This document shows positions 15,911 to 23,577 of a DNA stretch of 64,000 bases, piece after piece. The notes under the pieces are model-generated. The model saw only the letters and a program-made list of their open reading frames with translations, did no database searches and was not told the origin of the DNA. The position numbers and the translations under genes are program-made. The stretch is from NCBI RefSeq assembly GCF_900091575.1, contig NZ_FMCR01000006.1, positions 372,001 through 436,000 of the forward strand, given 5' to 3'. Origin of the DNA: Micromonospora saelicesensis (lineage in GTDB: Bacteria > Actinomycetota > Actinomycetes > Mycobacteriales > Micromonosporaceae). The first letter of the stretch is position 1. Every line of letters starts with the position of its first letter.

Positions 15911-18900
15911 CTCGCCCTCACCTGTGCGTCGGACGGTGGGCGGCTCGACGACCTGGCGACCCTGCCCGGAGACCGGGCAGCTGGTGCGCACCGGGCAGAC
16001 CCGGCACTTCGAGTTGGCCACCGCGGCGAACGTGGCGGCTGCCATCGTATCGGCGGTCCGCCGGACCAGCGCCGTCGCCCAACCGGCCGCCGGCCCCTCG
16101 CTGGCAGCGGGCTGATTCTGCTCCCTGGCGTCCTTGGCGGAGGTCCCGAGCTGCACCAGCGCGGCGCCCCCGGACTCGTCGCCGAACTCGGCGAACGCCC
16201 CCGCCTCCACCGCCGCCTGGTAGGCGCCGAGCTGCGGGTGCTCCGCCAGGTCGGTGCCGGTGACGGCGGTGGACTTGCCGGTCTTCAAGTCGATCACCAC
16301 GAGCCGTCCGGCCTCGTCGACCTCCAGCCGGTCGACCCGGCCGGTCAGGTCGATGGGCCGGTTCGGGTCGTCCAGGCGGACGGCGAACTCGTGCTCGATG
16401 GCGAGCAACCGGCGCGGGTTGGTGGCCAGCCAGCGCAGCAGCTTGTCGACCATCGCCTCGGCGCGTTCCCGCTCCGGCCCGGCCATCCACCGGGCCGCCA
16501 GCTCGATCGCGTCGAACCGCGCGGCCACGTAGTCGAGCAGCGCGCCCCGGTCGGCACTGGCGTCCTCGGCGAGCATCGCGGCCGCGTGCACCAGGTTGCC
16601 CACCCCCTGCGCGGTGCTGGTCGGGCCGCTACCGCCGTGCCGTTCCAGCAGCCAGCGCAGGCTGCACCGCAGCGCGCTCTCCATGGCCGACGGAGTCACC
16701 CGCACCGGGTCGCCGTCGTCGACTAGCGGCCGGTCGTCGGAGAGCACCCGCAACCCCCACCAGTCGTCGGGGTGCGCGCCGGGCACCCCGGCGGCGGCGA
16801 GCCGGGCCAGCTCGGCCGCCGCGGCGCGCCGCCGGGCCGCCGGGGCCGCCGGGTCGGTGATGGCGGTACGCAGTTCCGCTACCAACGCCGGCAGGGTGAG
16901 CGCCCGGGGTGGACGGGTCACCGGCAGTGCCCCGGGGCGGTCCGGCTCCTCGTCGCCGGTCTCGCCCACCGCAGCGCCGCCGGTGCCGGCGGTGCCGCCG
17001 GAGGACGGCTCGGTGCGGGGACCGGGCGGCGGGCCGGGCGCCGTCGGCGGTGTGGGCGGCGTGCTCGGCGGGGTCGGTGGCGGTGTGCTCGGGCCCAGCT
17101 CGTGCAGGAACCGGCTGGGCTGCTCCTCGTGGTCGTCCCCGCCGACGGCGGCCGACGCCACGGCGCTGACCAGCAGCCGGTGCCGGGCCCGACTGATGGC
17201 GACGTGGAAGAGTCGACGCTCCTCGTCCAGCAACGCCGAGGTCTGACCCACCACGTTCGCCGCTGTCGCCCCGTCGACCGACCGGCCGGCCAGCACGTCG
17301 ACGAGTCGCTCGGAGCCGAGCAGGCTGCCGCGCAGCCGCAGGTCCGGCCAGATGCCCTCCTGCACGCCGGCCACCGCGACCAGGTCCCATTCCAGGCCCT
17401 TCGCGGCGTGCGCGGTGAGCAGGCGTACCGCCGCACCCCGGTCGGCGGTCGGGGCGATGGTGTCGGCCGGCAGGTCCTGGGCGAGCACGTGGTCGAGGAA
17501 GACCTCGGTACGCGCGCCGGGCAGCCGGTCGGTGAACCGGGCCGCCGCGTCGAAGAGGACCAGCACGGCGTCCAGGTCGCGGTCGGCAGCCTCGGCCCGC
17601 CGACGCCGGGCCAGGTCGCCCTCGCCGGCCTCCGGGCGCCCCTGGTTGATCGCGCCGGCCCACCGCTCGGCGAGACCACTGGCGTGCCAGACGGCCCAGA
17701 GCACGTCCTCGGCGGTCGCACCCGGCCGGGCGGCGGCTTCCCGTGCGATGGCCAGCAGCCCGGCCACCGCCTGCGCCGGCTCGGCCCAGCGCCGTTCGAT
17801 GCCGGACAACTCCTCCGGATCCTGCAACGCCTCGACGATCAGCTCCCCGGAGGGGCGTCGGTCACCGCCGGCCAACGCGAGCGCGCGCAGGCCCTGCCGC
17901 AGCCGCCGCTCGGCCAGCGGGTCGGCGCCGCCGAGCGGCGAGTGCAGCAGCGCGACGGCCGACTCCTCGTCGAGTCGTTCCGGCTCCAGCGCGCAGCGCA
18001 GCAGGAGCAGCAGCGGCGCGACCGCCGGTTGCAGGTGCAGGGGCAGATCCTCACCGTGCACCACGGTTGGTACGCCGGCAGCGTGCAGCGCCCGTCGCAG
18101 GGTCGGCAGCTGCAACGCGGTGGACCGCACCAGCACCGCCATCCGTGACCAGGGCACGCCGTCGAGCAGGTGGGCCGAGCGCAGCGCGTGGGCCAGCCAG
18201 GCGGCCTCGCTGGTCGCCGAACGGAAGGTGTGCACCTCGACCACGCCGGGTGGCGCGTCCGGCAGGGGGTGCAGCCGGCGGTGCGCGGCCGGACCCCGCA
18301 GCCGGCGACCCAGCCGGGCGATCGCCGCGAGCAGACCCGGCCCGGCCCGGTACGACGTGGTCAGCAGCACCTGCGCGGCCGGCGCACCGGATGCCGTCCG
18401 GAACCGGTGCGGGAACGTCGCCACCCCGGCCGGGTCGGCGCCCCGGAAGGCGTACGTGGAGGAGTCCGGGTCGGCGAACGCGACAAGCGACTTGCCACCA
18501 CCGGCGATGACCGAGAGCAGCTCCAGTTGGGCGGGGTCGGTGTCGGCCAGCTCGTCGAGGTAGACGTACGCGAGCCGACGACGCTCGGCGGCCAGCAACT
18601 CCTCGTCGTCGCGCAGCAGCCCGGTGGCCGCCCGGACCAGCTCCGCCGGGTCGTACGCGATGGAGCCCCGGTTGCTGACGTCGCGTAGCGCGAGCACGGC
18701 GACGTACTCCCGCAGGAAGCGCGCGGCGGCCGGCCAGTCGGCGCGGCCGAGCTTCTCACCCAGGCGGGCCAGGTCGATCGGGCCCACGCCGCGCTCGGCG
18801 GCGCGCATGAGCAGGTCGCGCAGTTGGCCGGCGAACGCCCGGGTGCGCAGGGCGGGGCGCAGGTCGGTGGGCCAGCCGACCGGGTCGTCCTCGGGCTCCT

Positions 18901-19447
18901 CGCCCACCACGTCCAGCAGCTCACGGATGATCAGATCCTGCTCGGGGCCGGTGAGCAGCCGGGGCGACGGTTCGCCCCGCTCGGCGGCGGCGCGGCGGAG
19001 CAACCCGAAGGCGTACGCCGGGAAGGTGCGCACCAGCGGCTCGCGCAGCACCCGGTGGCCGTCCTGCGCGATCCGGGCCTCGATGCGCTGTCGCAGTGCG
19101 GTGGCGCCCCGACGGCCGAAGGTCAGCACCAGGATCCGTTCGGGGTCGACCCCCTCGGCCACCCGGGCGGCGACCGCCTCGACCAGCGTGCTGGTCTTGC
19201 CGGTGCCCGGGCCGCCGAGCACGAGCATCGGCCCGTCGGTGTGCCCGACCACCTCGGCCTGCACCGGATCGGCCCGCCAGCCACCGCCGACGGCCAGCTC
19301 GGGCCCGGCCACGCCATCGGGTCCACCCGACGCGCCGACACCGCCTCCGGACGTGCCGCCGTTGGCGAGCACGGAAGCGCTGTCAGGCGTCGTCCCGTCC
19401 CCCCGCGCCGGCCCTCCGGGCCGCCGCACCAACCGGTACGCCTGCAT
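15905..19447 (-). CDS. adnA: AdnA: helicase-nuclease subunit with degenerate motor and Fe-S nuclease
   Basis: At 1180 residues this is longer than mycobacterial AdnA (about 1055). A Gly-rich N-terminus precedes Walker A GGPGTGKT (78-85). Motif II is eroded (YLDELADTDPAQ instead of DEYQD) and QSIY becomes DSSTYAF, as expected for the non-driving subunit. TAHAAKGLEWDLV remains. The C-terminal nuclease has GRVDRLEV, VIDLKTGK and QLGAYQ, and an Fe-S-type cysteine set (CSLRW, then CRVCPVRTSC). With AdnB it resects double-strand breaks. The ATG at 19447 is the only reasonable start. A glycine-linker low-complexity segment lies around 29-57 and a proline-rich insert before the nuclease domain. Confidence 0.9.
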   Translation of the reverse strand: MQAYRLVRRPGGPARGDGTTPDSASVLANGGTSGGGVGASGGPDGVAGPELAVGGGWRADPVQAEVVGHTDGPMLVLGGPGTGKTSTLVEAVAARVAEGVDPERILVLTFGRRGATALRQRIEARIAQDGHRVLREPLVRTFPAYAFGLLRRAAAERGEPSPRLLTGPEQDLIIRELLDVVGEEPEDDPVGWPTDLRPALRTRAFAGQLRDLLMRAAERGVGPIDLARLGEKLGRADWPAAARFLREYVAVLALRDVSNRGSIAYDPAELVRAATGLLRDDEELLAAERRRLAYVYLDELADTDPAQLELLSVIAGGGKSLVAFADPDSSTYAFRGADPAGVATFPHRFRTASGAPAAQVLLTTSYRAGPGLLAAIARLGRRLRGPAAHRRLHPLPDAPPGVVEVHTFRSATSEAAWLAHALRSAHLLDGVPWSRMAVLVRSTALQLPTLRRALHAAGVPTVVHGEDLPLHLQPAVAPLLLLLRCALEPERLDEESAVALLHSPLGGADPLAERRLRQGLRALALAGGDRRPSGELIVEALQDPEELSGIERRWAEPAQAVAGLLAIAREAAARPGATAEDVLWAVWHASGLAERWAGAINQGRPEAGEGDLARRRRAEAADRDLDAVLVLFDAAARFTDRLPGARTEVFLDHVLAQDLPADTIAPTADRGAAVRLLTAHAAKGLEWDLVAVAGVQEGIWPDLRLRGSLLGSERLVDVLAGRSVDGATAANVVGQTSALLDEERRLFHVAISRARHRLLVSAVASAAVGGDDHEEQPSRFLHELGPSTPPPTPPSTPPTPPTAPGPPPGPRTEPSSGGTAGTGGAAVGETGDEEPDRPGALPVTRPPRALTLPALVAELRTAITDPAAPAARRRAAAAELARLAAAGVPGAHPDDWWGLRVLSDDRPLVDDGDPVRVTPSAMESALRCSLRWLLERHGGSGPTSTAQGVGNLVHAAAMLAEDASADRGALLDYVAARFDAIELAARWMAGPERERAEAMVDKLLRWLATNPRRLLAIEHEFAVRLDDPNRPIDLTGRVDRLEVDEAGRLVVIDLKTGKSTAVTGTDLAEHPQLGAYQAAVEAGAFAEFGDESGGAALVQLGTSAKDAREQNQPAASEGPAAGWATALVRRTADTMAAATFAAVANSKCRVCPVRTSCPVSGQGRQVVEPPTVRRTGEGEE

Positions 19448-19475
19448 CAGCTCATCCCATCAGACCCATACGACA

Positions 19476-19497
19476 CCCACCCACCCACCCAAACCCC
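19476..19497 (-). promoter_or_regulatory. G-quadruplex-type G-run upstream of adnA
   Basis: On the minus strand, just before adnA, are four GGG runs spaced by T, T and T, with a GGGG run three T away (G4-TTT-G3-T-G3-T-G3-T-G3). This satisfies the usual G4 pattern. More G runs extend to about 19529. It would lie in the adnA leader or promoter on the non-template strand. Confidence 0.6.
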
Positions 19498-19540
19498 ACC
19501 CGCCCCACACCCCGTCCACCCCACCCCATCCACTCTCGTC

Positions 19541-19595
19541 GATCATGAGGTTGGCGGCGCGACACGCCGACGGCCGCGTCGCCAACTCCATGATC
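19541..19595. repeat. GATC-ended intergenic hairpin, member 2
   Basis: The left arm GATCATGAGGTTGGCGGCGCG (19541-19561) pairs with the right arm (19575-19595) with three mismatches. The loop region CGACACGCCGACGG matches that of member 5 (56465-56524) except for one base, though the stems differ. Confidence 0.75.
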
Positions 19596-19642
19596 ACCGC
19601 GGCCCAGCCGGGTGGGGTGGGCGGTGGGGGTGGGCTGGGGGG

Positions 19643-20188
19643 TCAGGTCAGGTGGGATTCCAGGACGTCGAGGGCCTCGGTGACGGTGGTGGTGACCGTC
19701 AGGAGGTCGCGGCCGGCGGGCTTGAGGAAGGTCTGGTCGGCCAGCGCGTCGAGCCAGTCCAGCAGAGGGCGGTAGAACCCGTCGGTGTCGATCAGCACCA
19801 TCGGCTTGGCGTGCAGGGCGAGGGTGGCGGTGGTCCAGACTTCGAACAACTCGTCCAGGGTGCCCAGCCCGCCGGGCAGGGTGAGGAAGGCATCCGACTT
19901 GTCGATCATCAAGGTCTTGCGGCTGGCCATCGAGTCGGTCACCAGCAGCTCGTCCGAGGCCAGGTCGGCGACCTCCAGGTCGACCAGCGACTGCGGGATC
20001 ACGCCGACGGTGCGTCCACCGGCGGATCGGGCGCCGTCCGCCAGCGCGCCCATCATTCCGACGCAGCCACCGCCGCTGACCAGCGTGTGGCCGCGCCGGG
20101 CCAGCTCCGCGCCGGTCTCTGCGGCCAGATCCAACCAACGCTGATCGAGGGTACGAGAGGAGGCACAGAAGACGCAGATCGCCGCCAT
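19643..20188 (-). CDS. LOG-family (TIGR00730) nucleotide phosphoribohydrolase, paralog 1
   Basis: This 181-residue Rossmann-fold protein has the LOG signatures SGGGCVGMMGALADGA and LPGGLGTLDELFE (the PGGxGTxxE motif). Members cleave cytokinin-type riboside 5'-monophosphates, or AMP, to free base and ribose 5-phosphate. They are widespread in actinobacteria, where the physiological substrate is debated. The start ATG overlaps the stop of the preceding paralog (bases 20186-20190), so the two are translationally coupled. A C-terminal TVTEALDVLESHL helix ends the protein. Downstream lies a GATC-ended hairpin. Confidence 0.9.
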   Translation of the reverse strand: MAAICVFCASSRTLDQRWLDLAAETGAELARRGHTLVSGGGCVGMMGALADGARSAGGRTVGVIPQSLVDLEVADLASDELLVTDSMASRKTLMIDKSDAFLTLPGGLGTLDELFEVWTTATLALHAKPMVLIDTDGFYRPLLDWLDALADQTFLKPAGRDLLTVTTTVTEALDVLESHLT

Positions 20189-21042
20189 CAGTCGTGGTCC
20201 CGAGCCTGAACGGCTGCGGCCTGCTGGTCTGCGCCGGTGCGCGCGACGGCCTCCTCGCGGACCGCCTCCTGCTCGGCGGAGAGCGCGGCCTCCGACGCGA
20301 CGATGTACCGGACCGCCTCGTTGACGTCGTCGGTGAGGCAGATCAGGTCCAGGTCAACCGGCCCGATCTTGCCGGTGGCGGCCATCGTGTCGCGCAGCCA
20401 GTCCAGCAGACCCTGCCAGTAGGCGACGCCCATGAGCACCACCGGGAACCGGGTGACCTTGCCGGTCTGCACCAGGGTGAGCGCCTCGAACAACTCGTCC
20501 ATGGTGCCGAACCCGCCGGGCAGCACGACGAACGCCTGGGCGTACTTGACGAACATCGTCTTGCGGGCGAAGAAGTAGCGGAAGTCGATGGCCAGGTCGA
20601 CCCAGTCGTTGATGCCCTGCTCGAACGGAAGCTCGATGCCGAGGCCCACGGAGAGCCCACCGGCCTCGCTGGCGCCCCGGTTGGCGGCCTCCATCACGCC
20701 GGGCCCACCTCCGGTGATCACCGCGTAGCCGGCTCGGGCCAGCGCACCGCCCAACTGCTCGGCCAACTGGCACTCGGCGCTGTCCGGCGCGCTGCGCGCG
20801 GAGCCGAAGACGCTGACCGCGGACGGCACGTCGGCGAGGGTGTCGAAACCTTCGACGAACTCGGCGAGGATGCGCAGCGCACGCCAGGCGTCCTTGGTCT
20901 TCCAGTCGCCCCGCCCCCGTGAATCCAGCAGTCGCTGGTCGGCGGTGCTGCTCGGGATCGCCCCTCTGCGCAGGGTGACCGCACCGCGATGCCGCTCCTG
21001 TCCCGGACCGCGACCGGCCTCCCGCCCGTTGCTCTGGCTCAT
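20188..21042 (-). CDS. LOG-family (TIGR00730) protein, paralog 2
   Basis: This 284-residue LOG protein is longer than its neighbour, with about 70 extra N-terminal residues and a C-terminal Ala/Glu-rich tail. Core motifs are VFGSARSA, ITGGGPGVMEAANRGA and LPGGFGTMDELFEAL. Conserved residues ARKTMFVKYA line the active site. The ATG at 21042 (MSQSNGRE) is supported by a TACGGT -10 box at 21049-21054, six bases upstream, implying a leaderless mRNA. It heads a two-gene operon of LOG paralogs and lies close to dapE and dapD, as LOG genes do in mycobacteria. Confidence 0.9.
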   Translation of the reverse strand: MSQSNGREAGRGPGQERHRGAVTLRRGAIPSSTADQRLLDSRGRGDWKTKDAWRALRILAEFVEGFDTLADVPSAVSVFGSARSAPDSAECQLAEQLGGALARAGYAVITGGGPGVMEAANRGASEAGGLSVGLGIELPFEQGINDWVDLAIDFRYFFARKTMFVKYAQAFVVLPGGFGTMDELFEALTLVQTGKVTRFPVVLMGVAYWQGLLDWLRDTMAATGKIGPVDLDLICLTDDVNEAVRYIVASEAALSAEQEAVREEAVARTGADQQAAAVQARDHD

Positions 21043-21048
21043 GGGGCA

Positions 21049-21054
21049 ACCGTA
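21049..21054 (-). promoter_or_regulatory. -10 box of the LOG operon (leaderless start)
   Basis: TACGGT on the minus strand ends six bases before the ATG at 21042. This is the same spacing class as the other leaderless starts in this window, and it decides the start codon. Confidence 0.55.
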
Positions 21055-21196
21055 GTGGAGCAGCACCGCTCGGGTGCGCGGGGCGGGGACGCCGAGAAAT
21101 TGTTCGGGATCATGGGCAACTATTCGGCGCTCCCGTACGTCTTACTATTCACATACCGGGTATGCCCCGGCGCGCGCCTTCGGGGGAGGAGACAGC

Positions 21197-21364
21197 GTGA
21201 TCAGTAACAGCGAGATGATCCGGATCCGTCGCCAGATGCAGCGACGGATCCGAGACGTGGTGGCCGAACGCCGCCGCATCCGCCAGCAGAACCCAATCCC
21301 CACCTCCCCCACCCCATCCGGAGCCGATCAAGAGGTTTGCGTCGCCGACAACGGGCCAGGCTGA
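21197..21364 (+). CDS. Small basic protein, 55 residues
   Basis: A GTG at 21197 follows an excellent ribosome-binding site (GGGGGAGGAGA). The protein starts MISNSEMIRIRRQMQRRIR and is strongly basic and helical through residue 35, with a charged pattern like a small nucleic-acid binder or coiled coil. Its last 18 residues and the TGA are encoded by the left arm and loop of a GATC-ended hairpin. No family was recognised. An AT-richer TTACTATTC stretch upstream (about 21141) could be promoter. It is probably a real small gene, though the C-terminus may have been changed by the hairpin. Confidence 0.55.
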   Translation: MISNSEMIRIRRQMQRRIRDVVAERRRIRQQNPIPTSPTPSGADQEVCVADNGPG

Positions 21365-21380
21365 CGCAAACCTCTTGATC
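21326..21380. repeat. GATC-ended intergenic hairpin, member 3
   Basis: Perfect 18-bp arms GATCAAGAGGTTTGCGTC (21326-21343) and its complement (21363-21380) surround a 19-base loop. It separates the small basic gene from the convergent dapE. Its ends resemble the GATCATGAGGTT start of member 2. Confidence 0.8.
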
Positions 21381-21414
21381 ACCGGGGCGACCGGACGCGA
21401 CGGGGCGACCGGGG

Positions 21415-22488
21415 TCAGGCCGGGGCCAGCCAGCGGTGCAGGGTTGCCGCGCCGTCGCGGATCTTGCTGATCTCGACGTGCTCGTCGGGGTGGTGCGCGA
21501 GGTTCGGGTCGCCCGGGCCGAAGTTCAGCGCGGGAATGCCCATCGCCGCGAACCGGGCCACGTCCGTCCAGCCCAGCTTGCCGATCGGCGCGGCGCCGAC
21601 CGCCGCCAGGAACTCCTTCGCGGGGGCCGCGTCGAGCCCGGGCGCGGCACCGGCAGCCGTGTCGGTGACGGTCACCTCGAAGCCGGCGAACACCTCACGC
21701 AGGTGCGCTTCCGCCTCGGCCGGGGTGCGGTCCGGGGCGAACCGGTAGTTGACCTCGACCTCACAGAGGTCGGGGACCACGTTGCCGGCCACTCCACCGT
21801 TGATCCGCACCGCGTTCATGCCCTCGCGGTAGTCGCAGCCGTCGATGGTGACCCGGCGTGCCTCGTACGTCTGGAGGCGTCGCAGCACCTCGCCGGCGGC
21901 GTGGATGGCGTTCACCCCGTGCCAGGAACGCGCCGAGTGGGCGCGTACGCCGGTCGTGGTGACCACCGAGCGCATGGTGCCCTGGCAGCCCGCCTCGACG
22001 ATGCCGTACGTCGGCTCCAGCAGCACCGCGAAGTCCGCCTGCAACCACTCCGGGAATGCCTGGGCGACGAGGTTGAGCCCGTTGTACCGGGACTCGATCT
22101 CCTCGGCCTCGTAGAAGAAGTACGTCACGTCGTAGCGCGGCTCGGGCAGCGTCACCGCCAGGTGCAGCGCGTAAGCGGTGCCGGACTTCATGTCGGAGGT
22201 GCCGCAGCCGTACATCAGGTCGCCGCGCATGGTCGACGGAAAGTTGTTGTTCAGCGGCACCGTGTCGAGGTGTCCGGCCAGCACGACACGCTGTGACCGA
22301 CCGAGGTCGGTACGTGCCATCACCGTGTTGCCGTGCCGGTGGGTGGTCAGGTGCGGTACGCCCCGCAGCACCTCTTCGACACAGTCGGCGATCGCCTTCT
22401 CGTTGAGGGACACGGACTCTATGTCGACCAGAGCGCGGGTCAGCTGCACCGGATCGGCGAGGACCTCGGGGGTCAGCGGGTTCTCCAT
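21415..22488 (-). CDS. dapE: Succinyl-diaminopimelate desuccinylase
   Basis: This 357-residue M20 zinc peptidase-fold enzyme hydrolyses N-succinyl-LL-diaminopimelate to LL-DAP and succinate in the lysine/peptidoglycan pathway. Metal and catalytic signatures are present: LAGHLDTVPLNNN, GCGTSDMKSG, YEAEEIES and the C-terminal PNLAHHPDEHVEI. The ATG at 22488 (MENPLTPEVL) is chosen because a TACCGT -10 box lies seven bases upstream; a GTG three codons earlier would fall inside that box. It is divergent from dapD, the enzyme two steps earlier. dapC is 8 kb away in the same window. Confidence 0.95.
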   Translation of the reverse strand: MENPLTPEVLADPVQLTRALVDIESVSLNEKAIADCVEEVLRGVPHLTTHRHGNTVMARTDLGRSQRVVLAGHLDTVPLNNNFPSTMRGDLMYGCGTSDMKSGTAYALHLAVTLPEPRYDVTYFFYEAEEIESRYNGLNLVAQAFPEWLQADFAVLLEPTYGIVEAGCQGTMRSVVTTTGVRAHSARSWHGVNAIHAAGEVLRRLQTYEARRVTIDGCDYREGMNAVRINGGVAGNVVPDLCEVEVNYRFAPDRTPAEAEAHLREVFAGFEVTVTDTAAGAAPGLDAAPAKEFLAAVGAAPIGKLGWTDVARFAAMGIPALNFGPGDPNLAHHPDEHVEISKIRDGAATLHRWLAPA

Positions 22489-22495
22489 GGTTCGC

Positions 22496-22501
22496 ACGGT
22501 A
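22496..22501 (-). promoter_or_regulatory. -10 box for leaderless dapE
   Basis: TACCGT on the minus strand, then GCGAACC (seven bases), then ATG. It excludes the alternative GTG start at 22497, which overlaps the box. Confidence 0.55.
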
Positions 22502-22512
22502 CCTTCAGGTCT

Positions 22513-22562
22513 GTCAGCGCGAGGAGCGAGCCGAGGTCAGCCCGGCCGTGACCGAGAGGTGT
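22513..22562 (+). repeat. Partial copy of the gene-junction repeat upstream of dapD
   Basis: GTCAGCGCGAGGAGCGAGCC matches the first 20 bases of the junction repeat at 50857 with two differences, then diverges (GAGGTCAGCCCGGCCGTGAC). It ends at the dapD ribosome-binding site GAGAGG. Unlike the other copies it lies between divergent genes, so it provides no stop codon. Confidence 0.55.
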
Positions 22563-22566
22563 AACA

Positions 22567-23526
22567 GTGACGTCCGCAGATTCCGCCTGGGGCATCGGCC
22601 TGGCTACGGTCACCGCAGACGAGCAGGTGCTCGATACCTGGTACCCGACCGGCAAGCTGGGCCTGGGCGAGCTGCCGCTGGTCGCCGGCGAGGACAAGGC
22701 GGACGTGCTCGACCTGCCGCCGGCCGCGCTCGGTGACCGGTCTCTGCCCGGTCTGCGTACCGTGCAGGTGGTCACCGTGATCGGCTCGCTGGACGACCCG
22801 ATCAAGGACGCGTCCGACGCGTACCTCCGGTTGCACCTGCTCTCGCACCGCCTGGTGCGACCCAACCAGCTCAACCTGGACGGCATCTTCGGCAAGCTGG
22901 CCAACGTGGCCTGGACGTCCGCCGGGCCGTGCCCCCCGGAGCGGGTCGACGAGCTGCGGGTGATCGAGCGGGCCGCCGGCCGGCACCTGGCGGTGTACGG
23001 GGTCGACAAGTTCCCGCGGATGACCGACTACGTGGTGCCGTCCGGGGTGCGGATCGCCGACGCCGACCGGGTCCGTCTCGGCGCGCACCTGGCCGCCGGC
23101 ACCACAGTGATGCACGAGGGGTTCGTGAACTTCAACGCCGGCACTGTCGGCACCTCGATGGTCGAGGGGCGGATCGTGCAGGGCGTGCTGGTCGGCGACG
23201 GCTCCGACATCGGTGGCGGGGCCTCCATCATGGGCACCCTTTCCGGCGGCGGCACCGACAAGATCAGCATCGGTGAGCGGAGCCTGGTCGGCGCGAACGC
23301 CGGCGTCGGGATCTCGCTCGGCGACGACTGCGTGGTCGAGGCCGGCTGCTACATCACCGCCGCGTCGAAGATCACGCTCCCCGATGGCCGGGTGGTCAAG
23401 GCCCGGGAGCTGTCCGGCGTCGACGGCCTGCTGTTCTGGCGCAATTCGGTCACCGGCGGGCTGGAGGCCCGGCCGCGCACCGGCCGGGGCATCGAGCTGA
23501 ACGCCGCCCTGCACGCCAACGACTGA
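22567..23526 (+). CDS. dapD: Tetrahydrodipicolinate N-succinyltransferase
   Basis: This 319-residue enzyme of the actinobacterial DapD group transfers succinyl from succinyl-CoA to tetrahydrodipicolinate. The N-terminal domain (SAWGIGLATVTADEQVLDTWYP) is followed by a left-handed beta-helix of hexapeptide repeats (SMVEGRIVQGVLVGDGSDIGG and onward). The active-site loop region GAHLAAGTTVMHEGFVNFNAG is conserved. The GTG at 22567 has GAGAGG seven bases upstream. It is divergent from dapE and followed by a strong terminator shared with the convergent protease gene. Confidence 0.95.
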   Translation: MTSADSAWGIGLATVTADEQVLDTWYPTGKLGLGELPLVAGEDKADVLDLPPAALGDRSLPGLRTVQVVTVIGSLDDPIKDASDAYLRLHLLSHRLVRPNQLNLDGIFGKLANVAWTSAGPCPPERVDELRVIERAAGRHLAVYGVDKFPRMTDYVVPSGVRIADADRVRLGAHLAAGTTVMHEGFVNFNAGTVGTSMVEGRIVQGVLVGDGSDIGGGASIMGTLSGGGTDKISIGERSLVGANAGVGISLGDDCVVEAGCYITAASKITLPDGRVVKARELSGVDGLLFWRNSVTGGLEARPRTGRGIELNAALHAND

Positions 23527-23536
23527 CGGACCCGCC

Positions 23537-23563
23537 GGGTCCGCGGCGCTCGGCCGCGGACCC
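23537..23563. terminator. Terminator between dapD and the S8 peptidase gene
   Basis: An 11-bp perfect stem GGGTCCGCGGC (23537-23547) and complement (23553-23563) with a 5-base loop, placed between convergent stops. It may act in both directions. Confidence 0.7.
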
Positions 23564-23577
23564 GGACGGGGTACGCC

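Noticed and set aside
15826..15921. N-terminal extension of adnB into the repeat
   Set aside because: The extra residues (MRARSELASPVAT...) derive from the junction repeat and are unlike any AdnB; GTG 15825 fits better.
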